In this document: positions 52,243-62,900 of the stretch, piece by piece | How the letters are laid out: each line of letters begins with the position of its first letter | How positions within the stretch are numbered: position 1 is the first letter of the stretch | Translations under genes and position numbers: made by a program | Notes under the pieces: model-generated | The model's database searches: none | What the model was told of the DNA's origin: nothing | The model's input: the letters and a program-made list of their open reading frames with translations, nothing else | Assembly (NCBI RefSeq): GCF_002288385.1 | Contig: NZ_CP016783.1 | Location: 124,001-188,000 of the forward strand | Origin: Candidatus Planktophila lacus | GTDB lineage: Bacteria > Actinomycetota > Actinomycetes > Nanopelagicales > Nanopelagicaceae | Direction: 5' to 3' | Length of the DNA stretch: 64,000 bases

Positions 52243-53739
52243 GTGAAAAAGATCGGATTATTGTTTTCGATCTTGGCGTTAGTTCTATCCTCAACACAAG
52301 CGATAGCTGCTGAAAACGTCTCAGTAAGTATTGGCGTGGATAATCAGAACGATAACGTTTATGAATCTGAGATAAAGAAAGTTAACTGGGTTGGGATTAA
52401 TAATGGCTTGCCCTACATGTATGGTCTCCAAAAGTGTGAAAGTTTCAACGATTTAGATTGCCTTAATTCCAATCCGGTCGGAATCGTGGCTACAACTATT
52501 CTGCCGCTCTGCAATGCGGAGAATAAATCCAATTGCCTTCTACTTCTACGAATAGGCATCGCTGGTGGCGATAAAGTTGAAGCCAGTTATTTGGGCTCCG
52601 CTGACGGAAACACGTTTCCTAGCGATGCTGCCAATGGAATTTCGGCAGGATCTACTTCGAGCATTTTTTTAGTAAAGGATAAAGACGGCGTCCAGCGATA
52701 CTTTGCATTGACAGCACAGATACAACAATTAAAGTCTCGTAAATTACCTGTTGGGTATCGCGACGTACAGGTTCCATACTTTAGCGTTGACATTAAAGAG
52801 ATTAATTTAAATTCACTAGGGCAATGCCTATTCTTGTTTAAAGATAAATGTGTAACTCATAAAACCACTGGAACATTTTCTGCAGAAGTTAAATTACGCC
52901 TCAGTAATGATCCACCAAAGTGGCTCGCGGGAAGAATGGCAGATCCAACAATTAAGTTCACCAAGTTAGCTCAGGGCAAGGAAGTAGTTATCTCCGGCGC
53001 AAGTGTTGCTGTGCCACTAATCGAAGGTAGCGTCCCTACATCATTATTCGCTAAATACCCAAGAGGCATAACTAGCCAAATGGTAAACACTGCCGCGCAA
53101 AATGGAACAAATGTAGAAATCGATTCAGGACTTGCAATTATGTATGCCACAGATGTGTTTACTGCGCTAAAAGAGAAATCAACTAAAGTTGTGAATTTCT
53201 GGAATATAAATGGATCTTCTCCGTTTACCGCTTTTTGTGCCGAGGATCTACAAGTTGACTGTCTTCAAGGTGGTAGCGGACCCTGCGTTGAGCAATCTAA
53301 AGACTTTGTTGGATTGCTTGCCACGAATGCCCTTATATTTAATAGAAACCCACCTCGTTTAATTGGCGATGAAATACAGTTTTTACTCGCATCCCCACAC
53401 TTGTTGCCGAACTCCCAAGCCACAGTTGGAAACTTCAATTTAGAAGCGTCATCGAGCATGCTCCGATGTATTTATGGGCTGCCCGATCTACCGCTCTTTG
53501 CTGAAATCTCAGTGGTAAATGATGCAGGTATAGAGAAAATTGCCACTAAGTCGTTCTTGGAGAAAAAAGGAGTCTCATATATTTCCGTGAATAACTTTTC
53601 GTTTTCAGTGCCGAAAATTAAGATCAAGCTGTATCAATCAAAGAAGCGAGTATCAATTAACTGCGTTAAGGGAAAAGTTAAGAAGTCAGTTAGCGGAGTA
53701 AAGCCAACCTGCCCAAAGGGCTATAAAAAAGTTGCTTAA
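52243..53739 (+). CDS. secreted protein with C-terminal KGK/CPxGYKK tag (KGK3)
   Basis: 498 residues, GTG start with AAGGAG 6 bases upstream, 9 bp behind ispH. Signal peptide KKIGLLFSILALVLSSTQAIAA, then an extended beta-rich region with many paired cysteines (KCESFNDLDC; PLCNAENKSNC; QCLFLFKDKC), FSFSVPKIKIKL, and a cationic tail with Cys474 and Cys490 ending CPKGYKKVA. It aligns over most of its length with the protein at 33090 (shared W-[LF]-x2-R, C-x2-SK, RC[LI]-[WY]-G and FSVPKIK landmarks). No named domain is recognised. Convergent with DUF6542; the stop codons overlap by 4 bp. Confidence 0.82.
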   Translation: MKKIGLLFSILALVLSSTQAIAAENVSVSIGVDNQNDNVYESEIKKVNWVGINNGLPYMYGLQKCESFNDLDCLNSNPVGIVATTILPLCNAENKSNCLLLLRIGIAGGDKVEASYLGSADGNTFPSDAANGISAGSTSSIFLVKDKDGVQRYFALTAQIQQLKSRKLPVGYRDVQVPYFSVDIKEINLNSLGQCLFLFKDKCVTHKTTGTFSAEVKLRLSNDPPKWLAGRMADPTIKFTKLAQGKEVVISGASVAVPLIEGSVPTSLFAKYPRGITSQMVNTAAQNGTNVEIDSGLAIMYATDVFTALKEKSTKVVNFWNINGSSPFTAFCAEDLQVDCLQGGSGPCVEQSKDFVGLLATNALIFNRNPPRLIGDEIQFLLASPHLLPNSQATVGNFNLEASSSMLRCIYGLPDLPLFAEISVVNDAGIEKIATKSFLEKKGVSYISVNNFSFSVPKIKIKLYQSKKRVSINCVKGKVKKSVSGVKPTCPKGYKKVA

Positions 53740-54149
53740 CCGCGTGGCTTTGGTTTACGCGCTTTTGCTTTCTCGTTAAGAAATACAAACCAGCCATAAA
53801 GTGCGCTAACCATTAGGTATGGAGCGATGCTGGCAAGAGATGCGATGAAATCAATTCCTAAACGAGATGGCTTAAATCCAACAGAGAGAATTAGATAGAG
53901 CAAGACTGTTGCTGCATATGCCAAAGGCGGCGTAACAACAGAGACGTATGTTGTGCCTTTGCGCCCAAAGCGAAGACCTCCGTAGAGAACAACGCAGATG
54001 ATGAGGCCCGAGACGATGCCGGCGCCGCTGCGGATAAGAAGTTCAAGGCCGGCAAAGAGCGCGATAAATAAAGTTTGCAGAACGACTACGCCTTCTTTCT
54101 TTAGGCCAGGGCCTTTGATCAAAGGTTTTGTATCTACATTTGTGCTCAT
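53736..54149 (-). CDS. DUF6542-like small membrane protein
   Basis: 137 residues with four hydrophobic helices: VVVLQTLFIALFAGLELLI, GIVSGLIICVVLYGGLRFG, VVTPPLAYAATVLLYLILSV and YLMVSALYGWFVFLNE, with a Lys/Arg/Pro-rich tail. The pattern fits the actinobacterial DUF6542 family; function unknown. The start overlaps the rmuC stop by 4 bp, so it is the second gene of an rmuC operon. A family member near xseA/ispH is common in actinobacteria. Confidence 0.8.
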   Translation of the reverse strand: MSTNVDTKPLIKGPGLKKEGVVVLQTLFIALFAGLELLIRSGAGIVSGLIICVVLYGGLRFGRKGTTYVSVVTPPLAYAATVLLYLILSVGFKPSRLGIDFIASLASIAPYLMVSALYGWFVFLNEKAKARKPKPRG

Positions 54150-55303
54150 TCTTCATCCTTTACTTCTTCTGCATCAATGAAATCTTCTTCGCCGCCGAGT
54201 TCGGAGTTCTTTAACTCACGCACTTCAGCAGGCGCATCTGGGTAGGTAAGTGAGAGTTTATCTTTATCTCCCGAGACTCCAAAGCTAATGATCTTGGCTG
54301 CGGCGCGCTTAACAGTTGATTCGGCAGTTGGAATTAACTCGCCATACGCCTTGGAGAGTGAATTAAGTGCTGTACCGACCTTGATGATCTTGGTGTGGAG
54401 CAGCGTTAAATCTTTCATAAAGAGACCGGCAGATTTAGCAATGTTTTCAGCGTTAAGAGCCACTGAGTTGCGAGAGTAAACGTTGCCGATAGTGCGCAAC
54501 AGAGCCATCATCGAGGTTGGCGTTGCAATTGTGACATTTTGTTTAAAGGCAGTGTCAAGAAATAGCGGATCAACGCGAAGCGCCTCGGTGAGCAGTGATT
54601 CAAATGGAACAAAGAGAATTACAAAATCTGGTGAATCTTGTGACTCGTGATAACCGCGCTTGGCAAGGGCGGTAACGTGGCTAGCGAGATCTTTCTTATG
54701 TTCATGGAATAAACGCTCGCGTTCGGCGCCATCTTCAACTTCGTGGGCTTCAATGAAGCGATCGAATGGAAATTTGGAGTCGATAAATAATTTGGTACCG
54801 CCTGGCATGCGCACCGTGATGTCGGGGATACCGGATGAGTCATCATCGGTTGTGGAACGCTGCGCGGTGTATTCAATGCCCTTATGGAGACCTGCATCCT
54901 CGAGCATGAGTTCTAGTTGTGCTTCGCCGAATTTTCCGCGCTTCTGTGAATGTGAAAGTGCGCCTGCAATTGCTTTGGTCTGCGCAACAAGTGATTCGTT
55001 GTGGTTAGACATCGCTTTAACTTGAGTGCGGATATCGGATTCGGCTTCGATGCGACGACGGTCGGCATCAGATGCTTCCTTCTGCAATTTCTCCATCGCA
55101 CTTTTCATAGCTTCAATTTCGGTTGCAAGTTTTGAGCCGGCCATCGCGTTATCGCGTTCGGATTTATATAGATCGCGTTCGGCGCGCACTGATGCAAACT
55201 CTGCAGCAGAGACGCCATCTTTCGAGGTGCGCCTGCTGGCGATGAAATAACCGAGAACGAGCCCGATAACTAGTGTAAGAATGGCCACTGCTGCGCTTGA
55301 CAT
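54146..55303 (-). CDS. rmuC: RmuC-type DNA recombination nuclease
   Basis: 385 residues. An N-terminal membrane helix (AVAILTLVIGLVLGYFIASRR) leads to a coiled-coil (about residues 30-115) and the RmuC nuclease domain: GKFGEAQLELMLEDAGL, LFIDSKFPFDRFIEA with the D-x-K core, FVPFESLLTEALRVDP and NVTIATPTSMMALLRTIG. The family limits recombination at short inverted repeats. A long acidic C-terminal tail ends in EDFIDAEEVKDEE. It is divergent from ychF, 51 bp between starts. Confidence 0.9.
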   Translation of the reverse strand: MSSAAVAILTLVIGLVLGYFIASRRTSKDGVSAAEFASVRAERDLYKSERDNAMAGSKLATEIEAMKSAMEKLQKEASDADRRRIEAESDIRTQVKAMSNHNESLVAQTKAIAGALSHSQKRGKFGEAQLELMLEDAGLHKGIEYTAQRSTTDDDSSGIPDITVRMPGGTKLFIDSKFPFDRFIEAHEVEDGAERERLFHEHKKDLASHVTALAKRGYHESQDSPDFVILFVPFESLLTEALRVDPLFLDTAFKQNVTIATPTSMMALLRTIGNVYSRNSVALNAENIAKSAGLFMKDLTLLHTKIIKVGTALNSLSKAYGELIPTAESTVKRAAAKIISFGVSGDKDKLSLTYPDAPAEVRELKNSELGGEEDFIDAEEVKDEE

Positions 55304-55339
55304 GGGCCTATCGTGGCAGGAAGGGCTGACAATGGCGCG

Positions 55340-55345
55340 TAGGCT
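55340..55345 (+). promoter_or_regulatory. -10 box TAGGCT of ychF
   Basis: TAGGCT, nine bases, then ATG 55355, with no ribosome site; it fits the leaderless-type starts seen elsewhere in the window. Confidence 0.4.
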
Positions 55346-55354
55346 CTACTCCTT

Positions 55355-56428
55355 ATGAGCCTGTCAATTGGAATCGTCGGACTGCCAAACGTTGGAAAGT
55401 CGACCCTCTTTAATGCGCTCACCAAAAATAACGTCCTCGCCGCTAATTATCCCTTCGCCACAATCGAGCCAAATGTCGGCGTCGTAGGCGTACCGGATGA
55501 GCGCTTAGCCAAACTGGCCACAATCTTTAGCTCTGAGAAGTTGCTTCCAGCGGCCCTATCTTTCGTAGATATCGCAGGCATTGTTAAAGGCGCATCAGAA
55601 GGTGCCGGCCTTGGAAATAAATTCTTAGCCAATATCCGCGAAACCGATGCGATCTGTCAGGTTATCCGCGTCTTCAACGACGGCGATGTTGTGCACGTTG
55701 ATGGGCGCATCGATCCAGGTAGCGATATGGAAACAATTAATACAGAACTGGCGCTCGCTGATTTACAGACAATTGAGAAAGCGCTGCCCCGTCTTGAAAA
55801 AGAAGCACGTACCAATAAAGAGATTGCGCCAGTTGTAGAAGCAGTTAAGAAAGCTGAAGCGCACTTGCAGAGCGGAAAGCCACTTTCATCATCAGGTCTT
55901 GATCTCGAACTACTTCGCGACCTACACCTGTTAACTGCAAAGCCATTCTTATATGTATTTAACGTTGATGCCGCAGAACTTAACGATGGCGATCTGCGTA
56001 AGAAGTTGGCTGATCTTGTTGCACCAGCCGAAGCCATTTTCCTTGATGCTAAAACTGAAGCAGAGCTTGCTGAACTCAGCGATGAAGATGCCCTTGAGCT
56101 TCTGCAATCAATCGGAATGAAAGAGCCAGGCCTTGCAACGCTGGCTCGCGTTGGATTTAGCGTTCTTGGACTACAGACTTATCTAACTGCTGGGCCAAAA
56201 GAAGCGCGCGCTTGGACAATTCATAAAGGTGACACTGCGCCAATGGCTGCCGGAGTTATCCATACCGATTTCCAAAAAGGATTTATCAAAGCCGAAATCG
56301 TTAGCTTTGAAGATCTAATGGCCGCAGGATCAATGGCTGAAGCGAAAGCTAAAGGCAAGGTCCGTATGGAAGGCAAGGAATATGTGATGGCCGATGGAGA
56401 CGTTGTGGAGTTTAGATTTAACGTCTAA
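55355..56428 (+). CDS. ychF: Obg-family ATPase YchF
   Basis: 357 residues. P-loop [17 protein letters not shown]; switch region [22 protein letters not shown]; the NxxE-type specificity motif (FNVDAAEL) in place of NKxD, which gives ATP preference; and a C-terminal TGS-like domain ([24 protein letters not shown]). YchF/OLA1 acts in ribosome-associated stress responses. It is a housekeeping gene, convergent with the aminotransferase gene. Confidence 0.95.
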   Translation: MSLSIGIVGLPNVGKSTLFNALTKNNVLAANYPFATIEPNVGVVGVPDERLAKLATIFSSEKLLPAALSFVDIAGIVKGASEGAGLGNKFLANIRETDAICQVIRVFNDGDVVHVDGRIDPGSDMETINTELALADLQTIEKALPRLEKEARTNKEIAPVVEAVKKAEAHLQSGKPLSSSGLDLELLRDLHLLTAKPFLYVFNVDAAELNDGDLRKKLADLVAPAEAIFLDAKTEAELAELSDEDALELLQSIGMKEPGLATLARVGFSVLGLQTYLTAGPKEARAWTIHKGDTAPMAAGVIHTDFQKGFIKAEIVSFEDLMAAGSMAEAKAKGKVRMEGKEYVMADGDVVEFRFNV

Positions 56429-56442
56429 ATTTTTTGAAGAAC

Positions 56443-57795
56443 TTAAGCGCCGGTGTAGTGCTTAGCAATTTCACCAAGTGATTTATCAATAATCTCTAAG
56501 CCAAGTTTCGCATCTGCTTCACTGATATTGCATGGTGGGCATAAGTGAATACGGTTGAAGTTATTAAATGGCATTAGCCCGTTCTTCTTACAGGCCGCCA
56601 CTAATTCATTCATCGCAGGACTTGAAGCGCCATAAGGTGCAAGCGGTGCACGTGTTGCGCGATCGGTAACGAGATCAACGCCCCAGAAGACGCCCATGCC
56701 GCGAATATCGCCGATTAACTTATGTTTCTTCGCCATTTCGTGAAGCCCAGGGCCAAGAATCTTTTCACCGATAGTCGCTGCATTCTCGACCATCTTCTCT
56801 TCCTTCATTACTTGAATCGTTGCAACGGCAGTTGCAGTAGCAAGTGGGTGGCCCATATAAGTAAGTCCACCAGGAAAAACTGTTTCATCAAAGGTCTTTG
56901 CAACATCACCGCTGATAACAACGCCACCAAGTGGGATGTAACCCGATGTAACGCCCTTAGCGAAGGTAATTAGATCTGGAGTTGCAGCTGAGTGCTGGAA
57001 TCCAAACCATTTACCGGTGCGACCAAAGCCAGCCATAACTTCATCTGCGATCCAAAGAATCTTGTACTTATCGCAGAGCGCGCGAACGCCTTCGAGATAA
57101 CCCTTAGGTGGAACCAATACACCGGCAGTTCCGGGAATTGATTCGATCAAAATTGCAGCAATTGTGTTTGGACCTTCAAAGATAATGGTCTGCTCAAGAT
57201 GTTCTAATGCGCGCGCGCATTCTTGCGCTTCATCGGTTGCCCAGAATGAAGTGCGGTAAAGGTAAGGGCCCCAGAAGTGAACATGTCCGAAGGCAAATTC
57301 ATTTGGGAAACGGCGTGGATCGCCAGTTGCATTAATCGCAGCGCCGGTATTGCCGTGATACGAACGGTAGGTAGATAGAACTTTATGCTTGCGAGTATGT
57401 AAACGCGCCATGCGAATTGCGTTTTCAATAGCGTCGGCACCTGCGGTTGTGAAAAATACTTTCGCAAATTTATCGCCGGCTAATTCAACGATGTCACGCG
57501 CTGCTTGGTTACGAACTTCGCTGGCATGTTGTGGCGCCATAGTTGTAATAACAGCGGCTTGCTCTTGAATCGCCTTAACAACCTTTGGATGTTGGTGACC
57601 AATGTTGGTAAAGACAAGTTGTGAAGAGAAATCTAGATAAGTGTTTCCTTCGTAATCCCAGAAACGTGAACCAGCGCTGCCAGAAATAGGAAGTGGCTTA
57701 ATTGCGCCCTGCGCAGACCATGAGTGAAAGACAAATTCATGATCATCAGCTGAAATCGCTGCGCTCTTTGCTGGATCATTAACTGCTTGTGACAT
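56443..57795 (-). CDS. class III aminotransferase (omega-transaminase type)
   Basis: 450 residues, PLP fold type I. Landmarks: FWDYEGNTYLDFSSQLVFTNIGHQHP, STYRSYHGNTGAA, the PLP-aspartate in IADEVMAGFGRTGKWFG and the PLP-lysine in TFAKGVTSGYIPLGGV. It resembles beta-alanine/taurine-pyruvate type transaminases; the amine donor is not assignable from sequence. The 205-bp upstream gap to typA holds a TTGGATCCAA palindrome and a spaced inverted repeat, suggesting the gene is regulated. Confidence 0.9.
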   Translation of the reverse strand: MSQAVNDPAKSAAISADDHEFVFHSWSAQGAIKPLPISGSAGSRFWDYEGNTYLDFSSQLVFTNIGHQHPKVVKAIQEQAAVITTMAPQHASEVRNQAARDIVELAGDKFAKVFFTTAGADAIENAIRMARLHTRKHKVLSTYRSYHGNTGAAINATGDPRRFPNEFAFGHVHFWGPYLYRTSFWATDEAQECARALEHLEQTIIFEGPNTIAAILIESIPGTAGVLVPPKGYLEGVRALCDKYKILWIADEVMAGFGRTGKWFGFQHSAATPDLITFAKGVTSGYIPLGGVVISGDVAKTFDETVFPGGLTYMGHPLATATAVATIQVMKEEKMVENAATIGEKILGPGLHEMAKKHKLIGDIRGMGVFWGVDLVTDRATRAPLAPYGASSPAMNELVAACKKNGLMPFNNFNRIHLCPPCNISEADAKLGLEIIDKSLGEIAKHYTGA

Positions 57796-57804
57796 CTTCC
57801 AACC

Positions 57805-57886
57805 TCTTCATTATTGGGTTCGTACTTGAATCTTATTTGGATCCAATAGGCATTTAGTATGTAGTAAATCACTCAAATAATGAAGA
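57805..57886. promoter_or_regulatory. spaced inverted repeat with central palindrome upstream of the aminotransferase
   Basis: TCTTCATTAT (57805-57814) and its exact complement ATAATGAAGA (57877-57886) flank 62 bases that contain TTGGATCCAA (57837-57846). The proximal arm overlaps the leader just before ATG. This could be a two-site operator. The rest of the 205-bp gap has no gene; its right end carries the typA leader. Confidence 0.35.
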
Positions 57887-58000
57887 ATTCTCATCGCTTC
57901 TACGCGGGCAATTAGTCCATATGAAGAGCCTTTAGTAGGATCGCTACTTGTCTGAATGAGATTTCCTTATTCCTAGTGATGCCTAACGAAAGTTGCTCCT

Positions 58001-59905
58001 TTGTCTAAGAAACAAGCCCACCTAAAAGATCTGCCAGAAAAAAAGCGCGAAGATTTGCGTAACGTAGCGATCATCGCTCACGTTGACCACGGCAAGACCA
58101 CTCTGGTCGATGCCATGCTTTGGCAATCTGGTGCATTCGCTGCCCACAAAGTTCAGGGCGAAGGCCAAGACCGCATGATGGATTCCATGGATCTAGAACG
58201 CGAAAAGGGAATTACGATCCTTGCTAAGAACACAGCGGTAAAGCGCGGCAACACGATCGTTAACATCATTGATACTCCAGGCCACGCTGACTTCGGTGGC
58301 GAAGTAGAACGCGGACTAGAAATGGTCGACGGCGTGATCTTGTTGGTCGATGCATCTGAAGGTCCACTTCCTCAGACACGTTTCGTATTGCGCAAAGCGC
58401 TAGAAAAGAATTTGCCGGTTATCTTGTTGATCAACAAGGTCGACCGTCCCGATTCACGTATCGCTGAAGTTGTCGATGAAGCTTACGAACTCTTCTTAGA
58501 TCTCGGCGCAAATGAAGAACAAATCGAATTCCCAGTTGTGTATGCATCTGCCAAGGCAGGTCGTGCATCGCTAACTCGTCCAGCAGATGGCGGAATGCCT
58601 GCAGAAGAGAACCTCGATGTTCTATTCGACACTATCTTCTCTGCAATTCCGGCACCGATTTATCACGAAGGCGCACCACTACAAGCGCACGTTACAAACC
58701 TTGACTCATCTCCATTCTTGGGTCGTCTGGCACTTTGCCGCGTACGCGAAGGTGTTATCAAAAAGGGTCAGAACGTTACTTGGATTAAGACAGATGGAAC
58801 TCAAGAGCGCGTAAAGATTTCTGAGCTCTTGATTACTGAAGCGCTAGAACGCGTTCCGGCACTTGAAGCGCACCCAGGCGACATCATCGCTGTTGCAGGT
58901 ATTGAAACAATTACCTTGGGCGAAACTCTGGCTGATCTTGAATCACCACATGCACTTCCACTTATTACCGTTGATGAACCATCAATTTCGATGACAATTG
59001 GTATCAATACATCTCCTTTGGCTGGCAAAAGCGGAAAAATGCTTACTGCGCGCCAGGTTAAGGGCCGTCTTGATGCAGAGCTCGTCGGTAACGTTTCATT
59101 GCGCGTTCTAAATACTGATCGTCCAGATACTTGGGAAGTACAAGGTCGTGGCGAACTTCAGCTTGCTGTTCTTGTTGAAATCATGAAGCGCGAAGGCTTC
59201 GAACTAACTGTTGGTAAGCCACAGGTAGTTATCAAGAAGATCGACGGAAAAATTCACGAACCGATGGAACGTTTAACAATTGATGCACCTGAAGAATATC
59301 TCGGCGTGCTTACTCAGTTGATGGCGCTTCGTAAGGGTCGCATGGAACAAATGGTTAACCACGGAACCGGTTGGATCCGTCTTGATTACAAAGTTCCATC
59401 ACGTGGTTTGATCGGTTTCCGTACTGAGTTCTTAACTGAAACTCGCGGTACAGGTTTGCTCCACCACGTCTTCGATGGTTACGAGCCTTGGTACGGCGAT
59501 ATCCGCACACGTGCAACAGGATCACTTGTTTCAGACCGTATGGGAACAGTTACTTCATACGCACTTTACGGAACACAAGATCGCGGAACAATATTTGTTG
59601 AGCCAGGCGATGAAGTTTACGAAGGCATGGTTATCGGTGAGAACTCTCGCAGTGATGACATGGACGTTAACTGTGTTCGCGAAAAGAAACTTACAAATAT
59701 GCGCGCATCAGGAACTGATGAATCAGAGCGTTTGATTCCGCCAAAGAAGTTAAATATGGAAGGCGCTCTCGAATTCTGTCGCGAAGATGAATGCGTAGAA
59801 GTAACTCCTGCTGTAGTACGTATCCGTAAGGTGACTTTAAATGGTGACGAGCGCGCACGTGCGACTTCTCGCCAGAAGAAAGCCAACCTGGCCGCAGATA
59901 GTTAA
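58001..59905 (+). CDS. typA: ribosome-associated GTPase TypA/BipA
   Basis: 634 residues, TTG start. G1 VAIIAHVDHGKTTLVDA, switch 2 NIIDTPGHADFGGEVER, NKVDRPDSR as the guanine motif, followed by EF-G-like domains II, III and V and the BipA-specific C-terminal domain (GTLVSDRMG-type segment SLVSDRMGTVTSYALYG). It is a translational GTPase for large-subunit assembly and stress growth. The actinobacterial Lys-rich N-terminus (SKKQAHLKDLPEKKRED) is present. Confidence 0.95.
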   Translation: MSKKQAHLKDLPEKKREDLRNVAIIAHVDHGKTTLVDAMLWQSGAFAAHKVQGEGQDRMMDSMDLEREKGITILAKNTAVKRGNTIVNIIDTPGHADFGGEVERGLEMVDGVILLVDASEGPLPQTRFVLRKALEKNLPVILLINKVDRPDSRIAEVVDEAYELFLDLGANEEQIEFPVVYASAKAGRASLTRPADGGMPAEENLDVLFDTIFSAIPAPIYHEGAPLQAHVTNLDSSPFLGRLALCRVREGVIKKGQNVTWIKTDGTQERVKISELLITEALERVPALEAHPGDIIAVAGIETITLGETLADLESPHALPLITVDEPSISMTIGINTSPLAGKSGKMLTARQVKGRLDAELVGNVSLRVLNTDRPDTWEVQGRGELQLAVLVEIMKREGFELTVGKPQVVIKKIDGKIHEPMERLTIDAPEEYLGVLTQLMALRKGRMEQMVNHGTGWIRLDYKVPSRGLIGFRTEFLTETRGTGLLHHVFDGYEPWYGDIRTRATGSLVSDRMGTVTSYALYGTQDRGTIFVEPGDEVYEGMVIGENSRSDDMDVNCVREKKLTNMRASGTDESERLIPPKKLNMEGALEFCREDECVEVTPAVVRIRKVTLNGDERARATSRQKKANLAADS

Positions 59906-59969
59906 GCCTGCGCGCTATAAAAGCGTGTAATTGGAATAAAAGTCAGTGGTGTGGGGTTCAATACCTCAT

Positions 59970-62900
59970 ATGACCACGCCATCCATAAAGCTCACTCGCG
60001 CACCCGCTGCGCCTGCGCTTTTGGAGCTAGATGCCACACAGGCAAAGGCGGTGGCACACCGCGGATCACCACTTTTAATTGCAGGTGGACCGGGCACAGG
60101 TAAAACTTCTGTATTAATCGAAGCTGCGTTATCGCGCATTGCGGCAGGGCAAGATCCAGATTCAATTCTGCTGATTACTTACGGCCGCGAACGCGCATCC
60201 GAACTCCGCGATGCCATTGCACTTCGCACAACGGTGACGATGCACGAACCGCTGGCTCGTACATTTCACTCACTTGCTTACTCGATTTTAAAGATGGACT
60301 CAGGCGATAACTACCACGAACCAATTTTGTTATCTGGCCCCGAACAAGAAAACTTTATCGGCCAACTGCTTGAAGGCGATGTCATCGACGGTTATCGAAA
60401 ATGGCCAACTGATCTACACGATGGCGAAGATAAGAAAGGCAATCCGCTTTTAACCCAGGGCTTTATCCGCGAACTCCGCGATTTAATTATGCGCGCCAAT
60501 GAACGCGGTATTACCCCTGACGAGCTTGCTAATCGCGGAGAACGAGTAAATGAAAAATACTGGGCGCCAGCTGCAGATTTCTGGAAGCGCTACAAAGAAG
60601 TTATGGCGATCCGCGAAGACACCGCCGGCGATGCCAAGATGCGTATCGATCCTTCAGAATTGATTAATGTGGCAATTGCTTATCTGCAGAAAAATGAAAA
60701 GCTGCGTGCACAGTTGCAGGCGCGTTTTGCCACGATCATGGTTGATGAATACCAGGAAAGCGATCCTGCACAGCGCAAACTTCTCGATCTCTTATCTGGC
60801 CCTGATCTTGTAATTGCCTATGACGCCGATTCATCGGTTGGTCGCTTCCGAGGTGCAGATCCCGATGGTCTTAAACAGGTTGTTGATTCATACCTTGAAA
60901 AGGGTGCAACCCAAATACTTTTGCAGAACTCTTATCGCTGCCGCCCCGAGATTTTTGAGATCGGCCAGAAAGTTACAGCGGCCTTCCGCGCACCGTCTAG
61001 TACTCGTTCTCGCACCTGCACAAATAGCGCCAAACCAGCGCTAGATAACCCTTTCACCACTGCACGACTTAATTCACAATCTGAAGAAGCGCAATACATC
61101 GCCTACCTTTTCAAGCGCGCACATTTAATGCACGGCATTCCTTATTCGCAGATGGCAGTTATCTTGCGTTCTGCGGGCACGCAAGCAAGTGCACTACGAC
61201 GCGCCTTTGCTCAAGTTTCAATTCCAGTTGCCGGAGATCTCGAAGCGCTCTCCACCAATCCTGCGATTGCGCCATTTATTCTCATCGCGCGAGTTGCAAC
61301 TGGTGATCAACCGCTAAACCTCGATACTTGCGAGCGTTTATTGCTCGCGGAATTCGGGGGATCGGATTCAATCTCTTTGCGCCGAATTCGTACAGCGCTT
61401 TTAGCGGCGCGCGATGATGCCACCGACACTCGTGGCGGAACACAGCTCTTAATCGATGCCATTGATAAAGGTGAGATCAACATTGAAGAAAGCGCTGGAC
61501 TCACCCGTGTTCACGAACTATTGCTCGCTGCCCGTAAAGTATTAACATCGATCGATGCTCGCCCCGAAGATTTGCTATGGGCTATTTGGGATAACGCAAA
61601 AACTAGCGATAATGAAAAGCTAAGCACCGCTTGGCGTAACACCGCACTTCGTGGCGGCAATCGTGGGGCAGCAGCTGATCGCGACCTCGATGCGATGATC
61701 CAACTCTTTGATTCGGCACAGCGCTTCTCGGAGCGCTTCCCATATTCCAAACCATCAGCGTTTCTTGACGAGCTTTCCCGCGAATCAATTGTCGGTGACA
61801 TCATCACTGCACAAGGCGTTCGCCCCGATGTTGTTGAAATCCTTACCGTGCACTCTGCCAAGGGGCGCCAGTGGGAAGTCGTTGCAGTTGCCGGTTTACA
61901 AGAGGGTGTTTGGCCAAACTTGCGTCAGCGCAGTTCGCTACTTGGTAGCGAAAGACTTGTAGAACGCGAACGCCACGGTGACTTAGCGCGCTTAGAACTT
62001 GATTTAATCGCAGCTGGTGCGCTGGCTGAAGATGAGCGTCGTTTGCTCCATGTGGCTGTAACCCGCGCCCGCCAGGCTTTAATCGTCACCGCAGTGCAGC
62101 GTGAAGATGACGAACCATCTGCCTATTTCGAAGAACTAGATAACACCGGAGATCTCGATGCTCCCGTGATTACTAAAGTGCCACGTCCTCTTACAACGTC
62201 TGCACTTGTCGCAACGCTGCGCCAGAATTTAAGTGGAGATTCGGCAGAAACCGCCGCTTCGATTTTAAAGACCCTTTCCCAATCACAAATCACTTCAGCA
62301 GATCCAGCACACTGGACTGGATCACTTCCAATCTCTTCAACAGAGACCGTTGTTGCTGCAGATGAGTTAGTACCTGTTTCACCATCAGGTGCTGAAAACT
62401 TTACCGAGTGCGGAGTTAAGTGGTTCCTCGAACGCAGCGGTGGAACAAATGGAGATTCAACAGCGCAGATTCTTGGTTCAGCAATTCACGAATTCGCACG
62501 GATCAAAGTAGAAGATCCATCTATCTCTGAAACCGATTTGATTGCAAAGCTCGAAGCGTCTTGGTCTTTGATTGATCCAACTGAAGGCTGGATCAGCAAC
62601 TCATCCCTTAAGCGCGCAGTAAAGATGCTCGAGCGCTTTAGCCGCTATCACGCCGCCACAACTCGCGATGTAGTTGGCGCCGAACTTAACTTTAAGATCC
62701 AAGTCGGTCGCGCTGAAATTCGCGGAAGCGTCGACCGCATCGAAGTCGATTCAGATGGCAACCATTACGTAATTGATTTCAAAACTGGCAAGACTCAGAT
62801 CACCGCCGAAAAAGCGAAAGAGAATTTGCAACTTGCCTGCTACCAATTAGCAGTTGCTCTCGATGGCTTCGAAAAGAAGTTAACAACAACCTCTTCATCA

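Noticed and set aside
59952-59968. T-arm-like sequence TGGGG-TTCAATA-CCTCA just before the adnB start
   Set aside because: No matching acceptor, D or anticodon arm can be drawn upstream; it is probably a chance match near the start codon.
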